The translations under genes were made by a program, and so were the position numbers. This document shows, piece by piece, positions 48,415 to 56,164 of a stretch of 64,000 nt of DNA; the stretch's first letter is position 1; each line of letters opens with the position of its first letter. A model generated the notes under the pieces. The model was not told the origin of the DNA and ran no database searches. It saw nothing but the letters and a program-made list of their open reading frames with translations. Source of the stretch: Paraburkholderia xenovorans LB400 (GTDB taxonomy: Bacteria > Pseudomonadota > Gammaproteobacteria > Burkholderiales > Burkholderiaceae); NCBI RefSeq assembly GCF_000013645.1, contig NC_007952.1:186001-250000 (forward strand), read 5' to 3'.

Positions 48415-48723
48415 ATGGCGAAGACCGCGTCGAAAGATACTGCAGCCACGCCAGCCGAAGGCGTCGACACCACACCGCTGCCCGAGAATTACGAGGCCGC
48501 TCAGGCGGAGCTGGAAGGGCTGGTTGCCCGCATGGAAAGCGGCAACCTCAGCCTCGAGGAGTCGCTTACCGCCTACCGGCGTGGCGCCGCCCTCGTGGCG
48601 TTTTGCCAGCAGCAGCTCGAGAAGGTCGAGCAGCAGGTGCGCGTGCTCGACGGCGAGACGCTCAAGCCGCTGCCCATGAATACCGCAGGCACAGCCGCTA
48701 CTGAAAGCGGGGACGACCTATGA
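48415..48723 (+). CDS. xseB: Exodeoxyribonuclease VII small subunit
   Basis: Small subunit of exonuclease VII, which degrades single-stranded DNA with XseA. 102 residues from the ATG at 48415. ENYEAAQAELEGLVARMESG and LSLEESLTAYRRGAALVAFCQQQLEKVE are the family signature. Slightly long because of an Ala/Thr-rich N-terminal and C-terminal tail. Its stop overlaps the ispA start (ATGA), a common xseB-ispA-dxs arrangement. Confidence 0.94.
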   Translation: MAKTASKDTAATPAEGVDTTPLPENYEAAQAELEGLVARMESGNLSLEESLTAYRRGAALVAFCQQQLEKVEQQVRVLDGETLKPLPMNTAGTAATESGDDL

Positions 48724-49601
48724 CATTCGAACAATGGATGCGCTCGGTGCTGGAGCGCGTCGAAACGGCACTAGACCATTATCTGCCGGGCGAGGCCACC
48801 GAGCCCGCCACGCTGCATGAAGCCATGCGCTACGCGGTGCTGGGCGGCGGCAAGCGGGTTCGCCCGCTGCTGTGCCACGCGGCTGGCGAACTGACCGGCG
48901 CGCGTGCCGAATGCCTCGATGCGGCAGCCGCTGCGCTGGAAATGATCCACGTGTACTCGCTTGTCCACGACGACATGCCATGCATGGACGACGACGCGCT
49001 GCGTCGCGGCAAGCCCACGGTACACGTCAAGTATGACGAAGCCACGGCATTGCTGGTCGGCGACGCGCTGCAATCGCAGGCGTTCGTCGCGCTGACCTCG
49101 GACGTGCTCGCTCCGGCGCAACAGGCCGCGCTCGTGCGCGAACTGGCGCTGGCGAGCGGCTCGGTCGGCATGTGCGGCGGCCAGGCCATCGACCTGGCGA
49201 GCGTCGGCCACACGCTGACGCGCACGCAGCTCGAAACCATGCACCGCATGAAAACCGGTGCCTTGCTGCGCGCCGCGGTGCGCATGGGCGCGCTGGCTGG
49301 CGAAACGCCGGACGCAGCGGCCATGCGCTCGCTCGACGCATATTCGGCTGCTGTCGGCCTCGCGTTTCAGGTTGTCGACGACATTCTCGACGTCACGACC
49401 GATTCCGCCACGCTCGGCAAAACCGCAGGTAAAGACGCGAAGGACGGCAAGCCGACCTACGTGTCGATCATTGGACTCGACGCGTCGCGTGCGCTCGCAG
49501 CGCAACTGCGCAGTGACGCTCACGCCGCGCTGGCGCCGTTCGGCGCACGCGCGCAGCGTCTTGCCGAATTGGCCGATCTGGTGGTGAACCGGGTCAGCTG
49601 A
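48720..49601 (+). CDS. ispA: Geranylgeranyl/farnesyl diphosphate synthase (IspA)
   Basis: Condenses IPP with DMAPP and GPP to farnesyl diphosphate, feeding quinone and undecaprenyl synthesis. 293 residues; first Asp-rich motif in SLVHDDMPCMDDDALRRGKPT, second in LAFQVVDDILDVTTD. LGGGKRVRPLLCHAAGEL is also conserved. Translationally coupled to xseB; 85 bases before dxs. Confidence 0.95.
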   Translation: MTFEQWMRSVLERVETALDHYLPGEATEPATLHEAMRYAVLGGGKRVRPLLCHAAGELTGARAECLDAAAAALEMIHVYSLVHDDMPCMDDDALRRGKPTVHVKYDEATALLVGDALQSQAFVALTSDVLAPAQQAALVRELALASGSVGMCGGQAIDLASVGHTLTRTQLETMHRMKTGALLRAAVRMGALAGETPDAAAMRSLDAYSAAVGLAFQVVDDILDVTTDSATLGKTAGKDAKDGKPTYVSIIGLDASRALAAQLRSDAHAALAPFGARAQRLAELADLVVNRVS

Positions 49602-49686
49602 ACGCGAAAGCCCGCCGCCGCGCGCCTCCGTTGCGGGGTGCATGTATGAAGTGCGGGCGCGTAAGTTTTCCTACAATGGAACGACG

Positions 49687-51594
49687 ATGTACGACTTGCT
49701 GAAAACCATTGACGACCCGGCGGCACTGCGCCGCCTCGATCGCCGCCAATTGCAACCGCTTGCCGACGAGTTGCGTGCCTTTGTGCTCGACAGCGTATCG
49801 CAGACGGGCGGCCATCTTTCGTCCAACCTCGGCACAGTCGAGTTGACCATTGCGCTGCATTATGTGTTCGACACGCCGCATGACCGGATCGTCTGGGACG
49901 TCGGCCATCAAACGTATCCGCACAAGATCCTGACGGGCCGCCGCGATCAGATGCATACGCTGCGTCAGTTGGGCGGCATCTCGGGGTTCCCGAAGCGTGA
50001 CGAGTCGGAATACGACACCTTCGGTACGGCGCACTCCAGCACGTCGATCTCGGCCGCGCTCGGCATGGCGGTCGCGAGCAAGCTGAAGGGCGACAACCGC
50101 ATGGGCATCGCCGTGATCGGCGACGGCGCAATGACGGCCGGTATGGCCTTCGAGGCAATGAACAACGCCGGTGTCGAAGACGACGTGCCGCTGCTGGTCA
50201 TCCTGAACGACAACGACATGTCGATTTCGCCGCCGGTCGGCGCGCTGAATCGCCATCTGGCGCGCCTGATGTCGGGCCGCTTTTACGCGGCCGCGCGTGC
50301 CGGTGTCGAGCGCGTGCTGCGCGTCGCGCCGCCCATGCTCGATCTCGCCCGCAAGCTCGAAGAGCACGCGAAGGGCATGATCGTGCCGGCCACGCTGTTC
50401 GAAGAGTTCGGCTTCAACTACATCGGCCCGATCGACGGCCATGATCTCGATTCGCTGATTCCGACGCTGCAGAACATCAAGGAACTGCGCGGTCCGCAAT
50501 TCCTGCACGTCGTGACGAAGAAGGGCCAGGGCTACAAGCTGGCCGAAGCCGATCCGGTGCTGTACCACGGCCCGGGCAAGTTCAATCCGGCCGAGGGCAT
50601 CAAGCCGGCCGCCACGCCGTCGAAGAAGACTTATACGCAGGTGTTCGGCGAATGGCTGTGCGACGCTGCTGAGCTGGATGCGCGCGTAATCGGCATCACG
50701 CCGGCCATGCGTGAAGGTTCGGGCATGGTGGAGTTCGAGAAGCGCTTCCCGGACCGTTATTTCGACGTCGGTATCGCCGAGCAACACGCGGTGACGTTCG
50801 CAGGCGGCCTGGCGGCGGAAGGCATGAAGCCGGTGGTCGCGATCTACTCGACTTTCCTGCAACGCGCTTACGACCAGCTGATTCACGACGTCGCACTGCA
50901 GAATCTGCCGGTGGTGTTCGCAATCGACCGCGCGGGGCTCGTCGGCGCGGACGGCGCGACGCACGCGGGTGCTTACGACCTCGCGTTCCTGCGCTGCATT
51001 CCGAACATGACGGTGATGGCTGCGTCGGATGAAAACGAATGCCGCCAGATGCTGTACACCGCATTGCAGCAACCGAACCCCACGGCGGTGCGCTACCCGC
51101 GCGGTGCCGGCACGGGCGTGGCGACCATCAAACAGATGACGGCGCTGCCGCTCGGCAAGGGGGAGATCCGTCGCGAAACGTCGCAGCCGGCCGGCAAGCG
51201 CATTGCGATCCTGGCATTCGGCACGATGGTGGCGCCGTCGCTGGCGGCGGCGGAGCAACTGGACGCAACCGTTGCGAACATGCGCTTCGTGAAACCGCTG
51301 GACGCCGATCTGGTCCGTCAGCTGGCCGAGACGCACGACGCCATCGTCACCGTCGAAGAAGGCTGCGTGATGGGCGGCGCGGGTTCGGCGTGCGTGGAAG
51401 CCCTGCTTGCCAGTGGGGTTACTCGTCCGGTACTACAATTGGGCCTCCCTGACCGGTTCATCGATCATGGAGATCCGGCCAAGCTGCTCGCCGCGTGCGG
51501 TCTCGACGCCGTGGGCATCACCAAGTCGATCCGCGAGCGTTTTCTGTTGAGCGGGGCGGTCGGCGGCCAGTCGTCGGTGAAGCGCGTCGCGTAA
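49687..51594 (+). CDS. dxs: 1-deoxy-D-xylulose-5-phosphate synthase
   Basis: First enzyme of the MEP isoprenoid pathway: condenses pyruvate and glyceraldehyde 3-phosphate with thiamine diphosphate. 635 residues from the ATG at 49687 (MYDLLKTIDDPAALRRLDR). ThDP-binding GDGAMTAGMAFEAMNNAG, HHxxH-like VGHQTYPHKILTG, IAEQHAVTFAGGLAAEG in the transketolase-like pyrimidine domain, and a C-terminal ferredoxin-like fold. The upstream start at 49642 is rejected. Confidence 0.96.
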   Translation: MYDLLKTIDDPAALRRLDRRQLQPLADELRAFVLDSVSQTGGHLSSNLGTVELTIALHYVFDTPHDRIVWDVGHQTYPHKILTGRRDQMHTLRQLGGISGFPKRDESEYDTFGTAHSSTSISAALGMAVASKLKGDNRMGIAVIGDGAMTAGMAFEAMNNAGVEDDVPLLVILNDNDMSISPPVGALNRHLARLMSGRFYAAARAGVERVLRVAPPMLDLARKLEEHAKGMIVPATLFEEFGFNYIGPIDGHDLDSLIPTLQNIKELRGPQFLHVVTKKGQGYKLAEADPVLYHGPGKFNPAEGIKPAATPSKKTYTQVFGEWLCDAAELDARVIGITPAMREGSGMVEFEKRFPDRYFDVGIAEQHAVTFAGGLAAEGMKPVVAIYSTFLQRAYDQLIHDVALQNLPVVFAIDRAGLVGADGATHAGAYDLAFLRCIPNMTVMAASDENECRQMLYTALQQPNPTAVRYPRGAGTGVATIKQMTALPLGKGEIRRETSQPAGKRIAILAFGTMVAPSLAAAEQLDATVANMRFVKPLDADLVRQLAETHDAIVTVEEGCVMGGAGSACVEALLASGVTRPVLQLGLPDRFIDHGDPAKLLAACGLDAVGITKSIRERFLLSGAVGGQSSVKRVA

Positions 51595-51690
51595 GCGCCG
51601 CTGCTCGCTACGGGGTCGCCGTGCAGGGCGGCCGGAGTGGCCATAGCAATCTCCAACTTGAATCGATGGGCCTTCGGGCTCATCATCCAA

Positions 51691-51712
51691 CGCCGGCAAG
51701 GGCCGGCGTTTG
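51691..51712 (+). terminator. Terminator after dxs
   Basis: CGCCGGC-AAGG-GCCGGCG stem followed by TTTG, 97 bases after the dxs stop. Confidence 0.65.
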
Positions 51713-51756
51713 CCGTTGCGCGCCTTGATTCGCGCGGCCGCTGAGAGCTCCCAAAC

Positions 51757-51814
51757 CTGTTGCCTGGCAACAGTTCCCGAGGGCGTAATCTCCCGCGGAG
51801 ACTTCCTCCGGGGG
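51757..51814 (+). promoter_or_regulatory. Structured leader upstream of folE2
   Basis: Two hairpins lie in the 90 bases before folE2: CTGTTGCC-T-GGCAACAG (51757-51773) and a CGGAG-ACTTC-CTCCG stem (51796-51810) extended by CCC/GGG. They sit between the dxs terminator and the AAAGGA ribosome binding site. I do not recognise a riboswitch class. Confidence 0.4.
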
Positions 51815-51857
51815 CGGAAAACCTGGGCGGTCCGGCGTTTCCTGAAAGGACAAGATA

Positions 51858-52664
51858 ATGAATCAAATGAATCCCGCCTTTGTGATGCCCGATGTGCAAA
51901 GCACGCCCGACACCCGCCAGATCCCGATTCAGCGGGTCGGCGTGAAGGCGGTGCGCCATCCGCTGACGGTGCGCACGCAAGGCGGCGAGGTGCAGCCGAC
52001 GGTCGGCACGTGGAATCTGGACGTGCATTTGCCTGCTGATCAGAAAGGCACGCACATGTCGCGTTTCGTCGCGTTGCTCGAAGAGAACAAGGCGCCGCTG
52101 GAACCCGCCACGTTCCGCACCATGCTCGCCGCTATGCTCGAAAAGCTCGAAGCCGAGGCAGGCCGCATCGAAGTATCGTTCCCGTACTTCGTGAACAAGA
52201 CCGCGCCGGTGTCGGGTGTGCAAAGCCTGCTCGACTACGAAGTGACGCTGACGGGCGAGACCCGCAATGGCGCGACGCGCCTGTTCCTGCGGGTGCGGGT
52301 GCCGGTTACCAGCCTGTGCCCGTGTTCGAAGAAGATTTCGCAGTACGGCGCGCATAACCAGCGCTCGCACGTCACGATCAACGCCGAACTGGCTGGCGAC
52401 GTCGCCGTGGAAGAACTGATCCGTATCGCCGAAGAAGAAGCCTCATGCGAACTGTGGGGCTTGCTCAAGCGCCCGGACGAGAAGTTCGTCACCGAGCGCG
52501 CCTACGAAAATCCGAAGTTTGTCGAAGACCTGGTGCGCGACGTCGCGCAGCGTCTGAATGCGGACGAGCGAATCGTCGCCTATGTGCTCGAAGCCGAGAA
52601 CTTCGAGTCGATTCACAATCACAGCGCGTACGCTGTGATCGAACGGGATAAGCGCGCGGGCTGA
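51858..52664 (+). CDS. folE2: GTP cyclohydrolase FolE2 (type IB)
   Basis: Converts GTP to 7,8-dihydroneopterin triphosphate for folate synthesis. This COG1469 form is not strictly zinc-dependent, unlike FolE. 268 residues: PIQRVGVKAVRHPLTVR, TSLCPCSKKISQYGAHNQRSHV (catalytic Cys) and NFESIHNHSAYA (His). The ATG is at 51858 with AAAGGACAAG upstream. Followed by a strong terminator. Confidence 0.94.
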   Translation: MNQMNPAFVMPDVQSTPDTRQIPIQRVGVKAVRHPLTVRTQGGEVQPTVGTWNLDVHLPADQKGTHMSRFVALLEENKAPLEPATFRTMLAAMLEKLEAEAGRIEVSFPYFVNKTAPVSGVQSLLDYEVTLTGETRNGATRLFLRVRVPVTSLCPCSKKISQYGAHNQRSHVTINAELAGDVAVEELIRIAEEEASCELWGLLKRPDEKFVTERAYENPKFVEDLVRDVAQRLNADERIVAYVLEAENFESIHNHSAYAVIERDKRAG

Positions 52665-52689
52665 TATGTGTGTTTGCTGACTGCATTGA

Positions 52690-52715
52690 AAAAGCCGCTT
52701 CGAGAAGCGGCTTTT
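52690..52715. terminator. Bidirectional terminator between folE2 and tsaD
   Basis: AAAAGCCGCTT-CGAG-AAGCGGCTTTT, an 11-bp stem with A-run and T-run, so it works for both convergent genes. Confidence 0.93.
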
Positions 52716-52736
52716 CTACGCCTGAATGATATCGGC

Positions 52737-53765
52737 CTAGCGTGCGAGTGACGTCAGATCCCAGCGCGGCTTCACCGTGAACGCGTAGTCCTTGCCCGAC
52801 TGGTCCGGCCAGCGTTGCAGCCGCAAAGCGCCGGCCAGCGCGATCATCGCGCCGTTATCCGTGCACAGCGACAAGTCAGGGTAGTGCACGTAGAAATTGC
52901 GCTTCTTCGCGGCTGCGGAAAGCGCCTCGCGCAGCTGCCGGTTCGCGCCGACGCCGCCTGCGACGACCAGCCGGTTGAGGCCGGTTTTCTTGAGCGCGGC
53001 CAGCGACTTGGCCGCCAGGACTTCAACCGCCGCGTCGACGAAACCGCGTGCCAGATCGGCTTTTGCCTGCTCACAGATATTCGCGCCGCCGAGCTTCTTC
53101 GCGTGCGTAAGCACAGCGGTCTTCAAACCGCTGAAGCTGAAATCGAGATCGCCGGAATGCAGCATCGGGCGCGGCAGCACCACTGCGCCGGGCGTGCCGA
53201 ATTCCGCCATACGCGAGACTTCCGGGCCGCCCGGATAACCGAGGCCGAGCAGCTTGGCGGTTTTGTCGAAGGCTTCGCCGGCGGCGTCGTCCAGTGTTTC
53301 GCCGAGCGTCTCGTAGACGCCCACGTCCGTCACGCGCATCAACTGCGTGTGGCCGCCGGACACCAGCAGCGCGACAAACGGAAATGGCGGCGGTTCGTCC
53401 ACCAGCAGCGGCGAGAGCAAATGCCCTTCCAGATGATGGATACCGATGGTCGGCTTGTCCCACGCCATAGCCAGCGCATTGGCGACGCTCGCGCCGACCA
53501 GCAGCGCGCCCGCAAGGCCCGGGCCCTGCGTATAGGCGATTGCGTCGATGTCGCCGGCAGCCGTGCCGGCGCGTTCCATCACCTCTTCCAGCAGCGGCAA
53601 CGCGCGCCGGATGTGATCGCGCGACGCCAGTTCCGGCACCACGCCGCCGTATTCCCGGTGCATCGCAATCTGCGAATGCAGCGCGTGCGCGAGCAGGCCG
53701 CGCTCTGTGTCGTAGAGCGCGAGACCGGTTTCGTCGCAGGAGCTTTCGATGCCGAGAACGAGCAT
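52737..53765 (-). CDS. tsaD: tRNA N6-adenosine threonylcarbamoyltransferase (TsaD)
   Basis: Transfers threonylcarbamoyl to A37 of ANN-decoding tRNAs, with TsaB, TsaE and TsaC. 342 residues from the ATG at 53765 (MLVLGIESSCDETGLALYD). Metal-binding HxxxH in IHHLEGHLLSPL, ASKH-fold phosphate loops SGGHTQLM and VVAGGVGANRQLREAL, and FSFSGLKTAVL. The open frame upstream to 54071 is antisense to the neighbouring flavoprotein. Confidence 0.95.
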   Translation of the reverse strand: MLVLGIESSCDETGLALYDTERGLLAHALHSQIAMHREYGGVVPELASRDHIRRALPLLEEVMERAGTAAGDIDAIAYTQGPGLAGALLVGASVANALAMAWDKPTIGIHHLEGHLLSPLLVDEPPPFPFVALLVSGGHTQLMRVTDVGVYETLGETLDDAAGEAFDKTAKLLGLGYPGGPEVSRMAEFGTPGAVVLPRPMLHSGDLDFSFSGLKTAVLTHAKKLGGANICEQAKADLARGFVDAAVEVLAAKSLAALKKTGLNRLVVAGGVGANRQLREALSAAAKKRNFYVHYPDLSLCTDNGAMIALAGALRLQRWPDQSGKDYAFTVKPRWDLTSLAR

Positions 53766-53889
53766 GTGATGGGTGGGCTTGGGCGGACGCACGGGCAACG
53801 ACACCCGGCGCCCGAAAAGTGGAAAGGCAAGCTTTAAAGTATAGCAGTGCGGGCAGAGGGCCGCAGACGCACAGGTACAATGCGACCGC

Positions 53890-55107
53890 ATGGAATCCTT
53901 CGATATCGCAGTGATCGGCGCGGGCGCGGCCGGCATGATGTGCGCGGCCGTGGCCGGGCAGCTCGGCCGCCGCGTGGTGCTGATCGACCATTCGCAGCGT
54001 CTCGCGGAGAAAATCCGCATCTCCGGCGGCGGCCGCTGCAACTTCACGAATCTGTATGCCGGGCCGGCCAACTACCTGTCGGCCAACCCGCATTTTTGCC
54101 GCTCGGCACTTGCGCGCTACACGCCGCGCGACTTCATGGCGCTGCTCAAGCGCCATCATGTGACGTGGCATGAGAAGCACAAAGGCCAGCTATTCTGCGA
54201 CCAGTCGAGCGACGCGGTCATCAACGTGCTGAAGAGCGAGTGCGACGCGGGCCGCGTGGCATGGCGCACACCTTTGTCCGTTGAACAGGTGCGGCAGGAC
54301 GCGGCCGGCCGGTTCGCGCTGGATACCCGGTCGGGGCCGATCACTGCACGCGCGCTCGTGATCGCGACCGGCGGCCTTTCCATTCCCAAGATCGGCGCCA
54401 CGGATTTTGCTTACCGACTTGCCAGGCAATTCGGTCACAAGCTGATCGATACGCGCCCCGCGCTGGTTCCGCTGACCTTCGCCGCGGCCGACTGGGAGCC
54501 GTTCTCGGCGCTGTCTGGTGTCTCGCTCGAAGTGCAACTCGCGACCGGCAACAAGAAGACTGGCGCCGAATTCAACGAAGATCTGCTGCTGACCCACCGC
54601 GGCCTTTCCGGTCCGGGTGTATTGCAGATTTCGAGCTACTGGCAGCCCGGCGAGCCGATTCACATCAACCTGTTGCCCGAGCAGGACGCCACGACCGCGC
54701 TGCTGGAAGCCAAAACCGGCACGAAGCGCCAGATCGGCAATCTGTTGTCGGAGTGGGTGCCGCAGCGGCTCGCCCATGTCTGGCTGGAAGCTCATCAGGT
54801 TCCGGCCGAAGCCCGCGTGGCTGACTTGCCGGATAAAACCCTGCGCCGGGTCGGCGAGGCTCTGTCGCGCTGGACGCTCACCCCCAACGGCACGGAGGGC
54901 TATCGCAAGGCCGAAGTGACGCGCGGTGGTGTCGATACGCGCGAGCTGTCGTCATCGACGATGATGAGCGCGCGCGCCCCGGGCTTGTACTTCATCGGCG
55001 AGGCGGTGGACGTGACCGGCTGGCTCGGCGGCTATAACTTCCAGTGGGCGTGGGCATCCGGCGTGGCGGCTGGTCAGGCCGCCGCGGAGTATGTCCAGGG
55101 GGCTTGA
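53890..55107 (+). CDS. BaiN/YhiN (HI0933)-family FAD-dependent flavoprotein
   Basis: 405-residue NAD(P)/FAD-dependent protein. N-terminal Rossmann motif DIAVIGAGAAGMMCAAVAG, then RISGGGRCNFTN (HI0933 signature), LVIATGGLSIPKIGATD and the C-terminal FIGEAVDVTGWLGGYNFQWAWASG flavin motif. Function in this group is unclear; BaiN is a bile-acid reductase in gut clostridia and others are annotated as aminoacetone or tRNA-related. Divergent from tsaD, sharing 124 bases; TACAAT at about 20 bases upstream may be the -10. Confidence 0.9.
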   Translation: MESFDIAVIGAGAAGMMCAAVAGQLGRRVVLIDHSQRLAEKIRISGGGRCNFTNLYAGPANYLSANPHFCRSALARYTPRDFMALLKRHHVTWHEKHKGQLFCDQSSDAVINVLKSECDAGRVAWRTPLSVEQVRQDAAGRFALDTRSGPITARALVIATGGLSIPKIGATDFAYRLARQFGHKLIDTRPALVPLTFAAADWEPFSALSGVSLEVQLATGNKKTGAEFNEDLLLTHRGLSGPGVLQISSYWQPGEPIHINLLPEQDATTALLEAKTGTKRQIGNLLSEWVPQRLAHVWLEAHQVPAEARVADLPDKTLRRVGEALSRWTLTPNGTEGYRKAEVTRGGVDTRELSSSTMMSARAPGLYFIGEAVDVTGWLGGYNFQWAWASGVAAGQAAAEYVQGA

Positions 55108-55137
55108 CGGCGCTCTGGCTTTGTGCGAAAGCTCTGC

Positions 55138-55143
55138 TATACT
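55138..55143 (+). promoter_or_regulatory. rpsU -10 box
   Basis: TATACT 32 bases before the rpsU ATG, after the preceding flavoprotein gene has ended. No recognisable -35 at the right distance. Confidence 0.5.
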
Positions 55144-55175
55144 CCTGAACCTTTACAAAGTTCCGTTATTGAAAA

Positions 55176-55388
55176 ATGACGACCATCCGCGTAAAAGACA
55201 ACGAGCCGTTTGAAGTTGCCATGCGCCGTTTCAAGCGCACTATGGAGAAAACCGGTTTGTTGACGGAACTTCGCGCTCGCGAGTTTTACGAAAAGCCTAC
55301 GGCTGAGCGCAAGCGCAAGAAGGCGGCTGCGGTGAAGCGTCATTTCAAGCGTCTGCGTGGCCAGATGCTGCCAAAGAAGTTCTACTGA
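55176..55388 (+). CDS. rpsU: 30S ribosomal protein S21
   Basis: 70-residue basic ribosomal protein needed for initiation on the 30S subunit. TIRVKDNEPFEVAMRRFKRTMEK at the N-terminus and KRKKAAAVKRHFKRL at the end are diagnostic. No Shine-Dalgarno is visible in the 20 bases before the ATG (TTCCGTTATTGAAAA), which is notable because S21 itself affects mRNA selection. First gene of an rpsU-yqeY-dnaG-rpoD macro-operon. Confidence 0.97.
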   Translation: MTTIRVKDNEPFEVAMRRFKRTMEKTGLLTELRAREFYEKPTAERKRKKAAAVKRHFKRLRGQMLPKKFY

Positions 55389-55637
55389 TTCTGGCGTTGT
55401 CGCGGTTCCCGTCGAACGGAGCGGCGGCATCCAACCGGTGAGGGCACGGCAGGTGCCATCACGGAAAACACGGCCCTTCGGGCCAGCCGGCAGGGTCGCA
55501 CCCACCACGCACATTGTGCCAACCCGCTTGAGGAAGCAGTCCCAAGCGGGTATTCGTGTTGATGCGCGTGTTGATGCGCGCGTCGAGGTGCCTGGCCTGG
55601 CCGGTTTTTCAAATTCTCCAACGCATTCAGGTGAGTG

Positions 55638-56084
55638 ATGAGTCTCAAGGACCGGATCAACGACGATATGAAGGCCGCCATGCGGGCACGTGAAACCGAG
55701 CGTCTCGGCACGGTCCGCCTGTTGCTCGCCGCGATCAAGCAGCGCGAAGTCGACGAGCGCATCACGCTCGACGACACCGCGATCACCGCTGTGATCGACA
55801 AGATGATCAAGCAGCGCAAAGACTCGATCAGCCAGTTCGAAGCGGCTGGCCGCACGGATCTGGCCGACAAGGAAAAGGCCGAACTGGCGATCCTGTCTGC
55901 CTATATGCCGGAGCAGATGTCCGAGGCCGAGATCGTTGCCGAAGTTCAGGCGGCGGTCGCGCAAACCGGCGCGGCCGGCCCGCAGGACATGGGCAAGGTG
56001 ATGGGCGTGCTCAAGCCGAAGCTGGCCGGCCGCGCCGACATGACCGCCGTCTCGGCGCAGGTCAAAGCCGCGCTCGCGAAGTAA
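55638..56084 (+). CDS. GatB/YqeY domain protein
   Basis: 148 residues from the ATG at 55638; GTG at 55635 is adjacent. MSLKDRINDDMKAAMRARE and GAAGPQDMGKVMGVLKPKLAGRAD match the YqeY family, similar to the C-terminal tRNA-binding domain of GatB. Commonly sits between rpsU and dnaG. Exact function unclear. The 249-base gap to rpsU contains a GGCCC-TTC-GGGCC hairpin (55472-55484) and a short GTTGATGCGCG direct repeat. Confidence 0.9.
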   Translation: MSLKDRINDDMKAAMRARETERLGTVRLLLAAIKQREVDERITLDDTAITAVIDKMIKQRKDSISQFEAAGRTDLADKEKAELAILSAYMPEQMSEAEIVAEVQAAVAQTGAAGPQDMGKVMGVLKPKLAGRADMTAVSAQVKAALAK

Positions 56085-56164
56085 CTTCAGTTTGTCCGGT
56101 CTGCGCGCGCCGTCGCTCGGCGGGTGGCGTGTGCAGCCTTGAGTCTTTCAGGTAGCGTCATACT

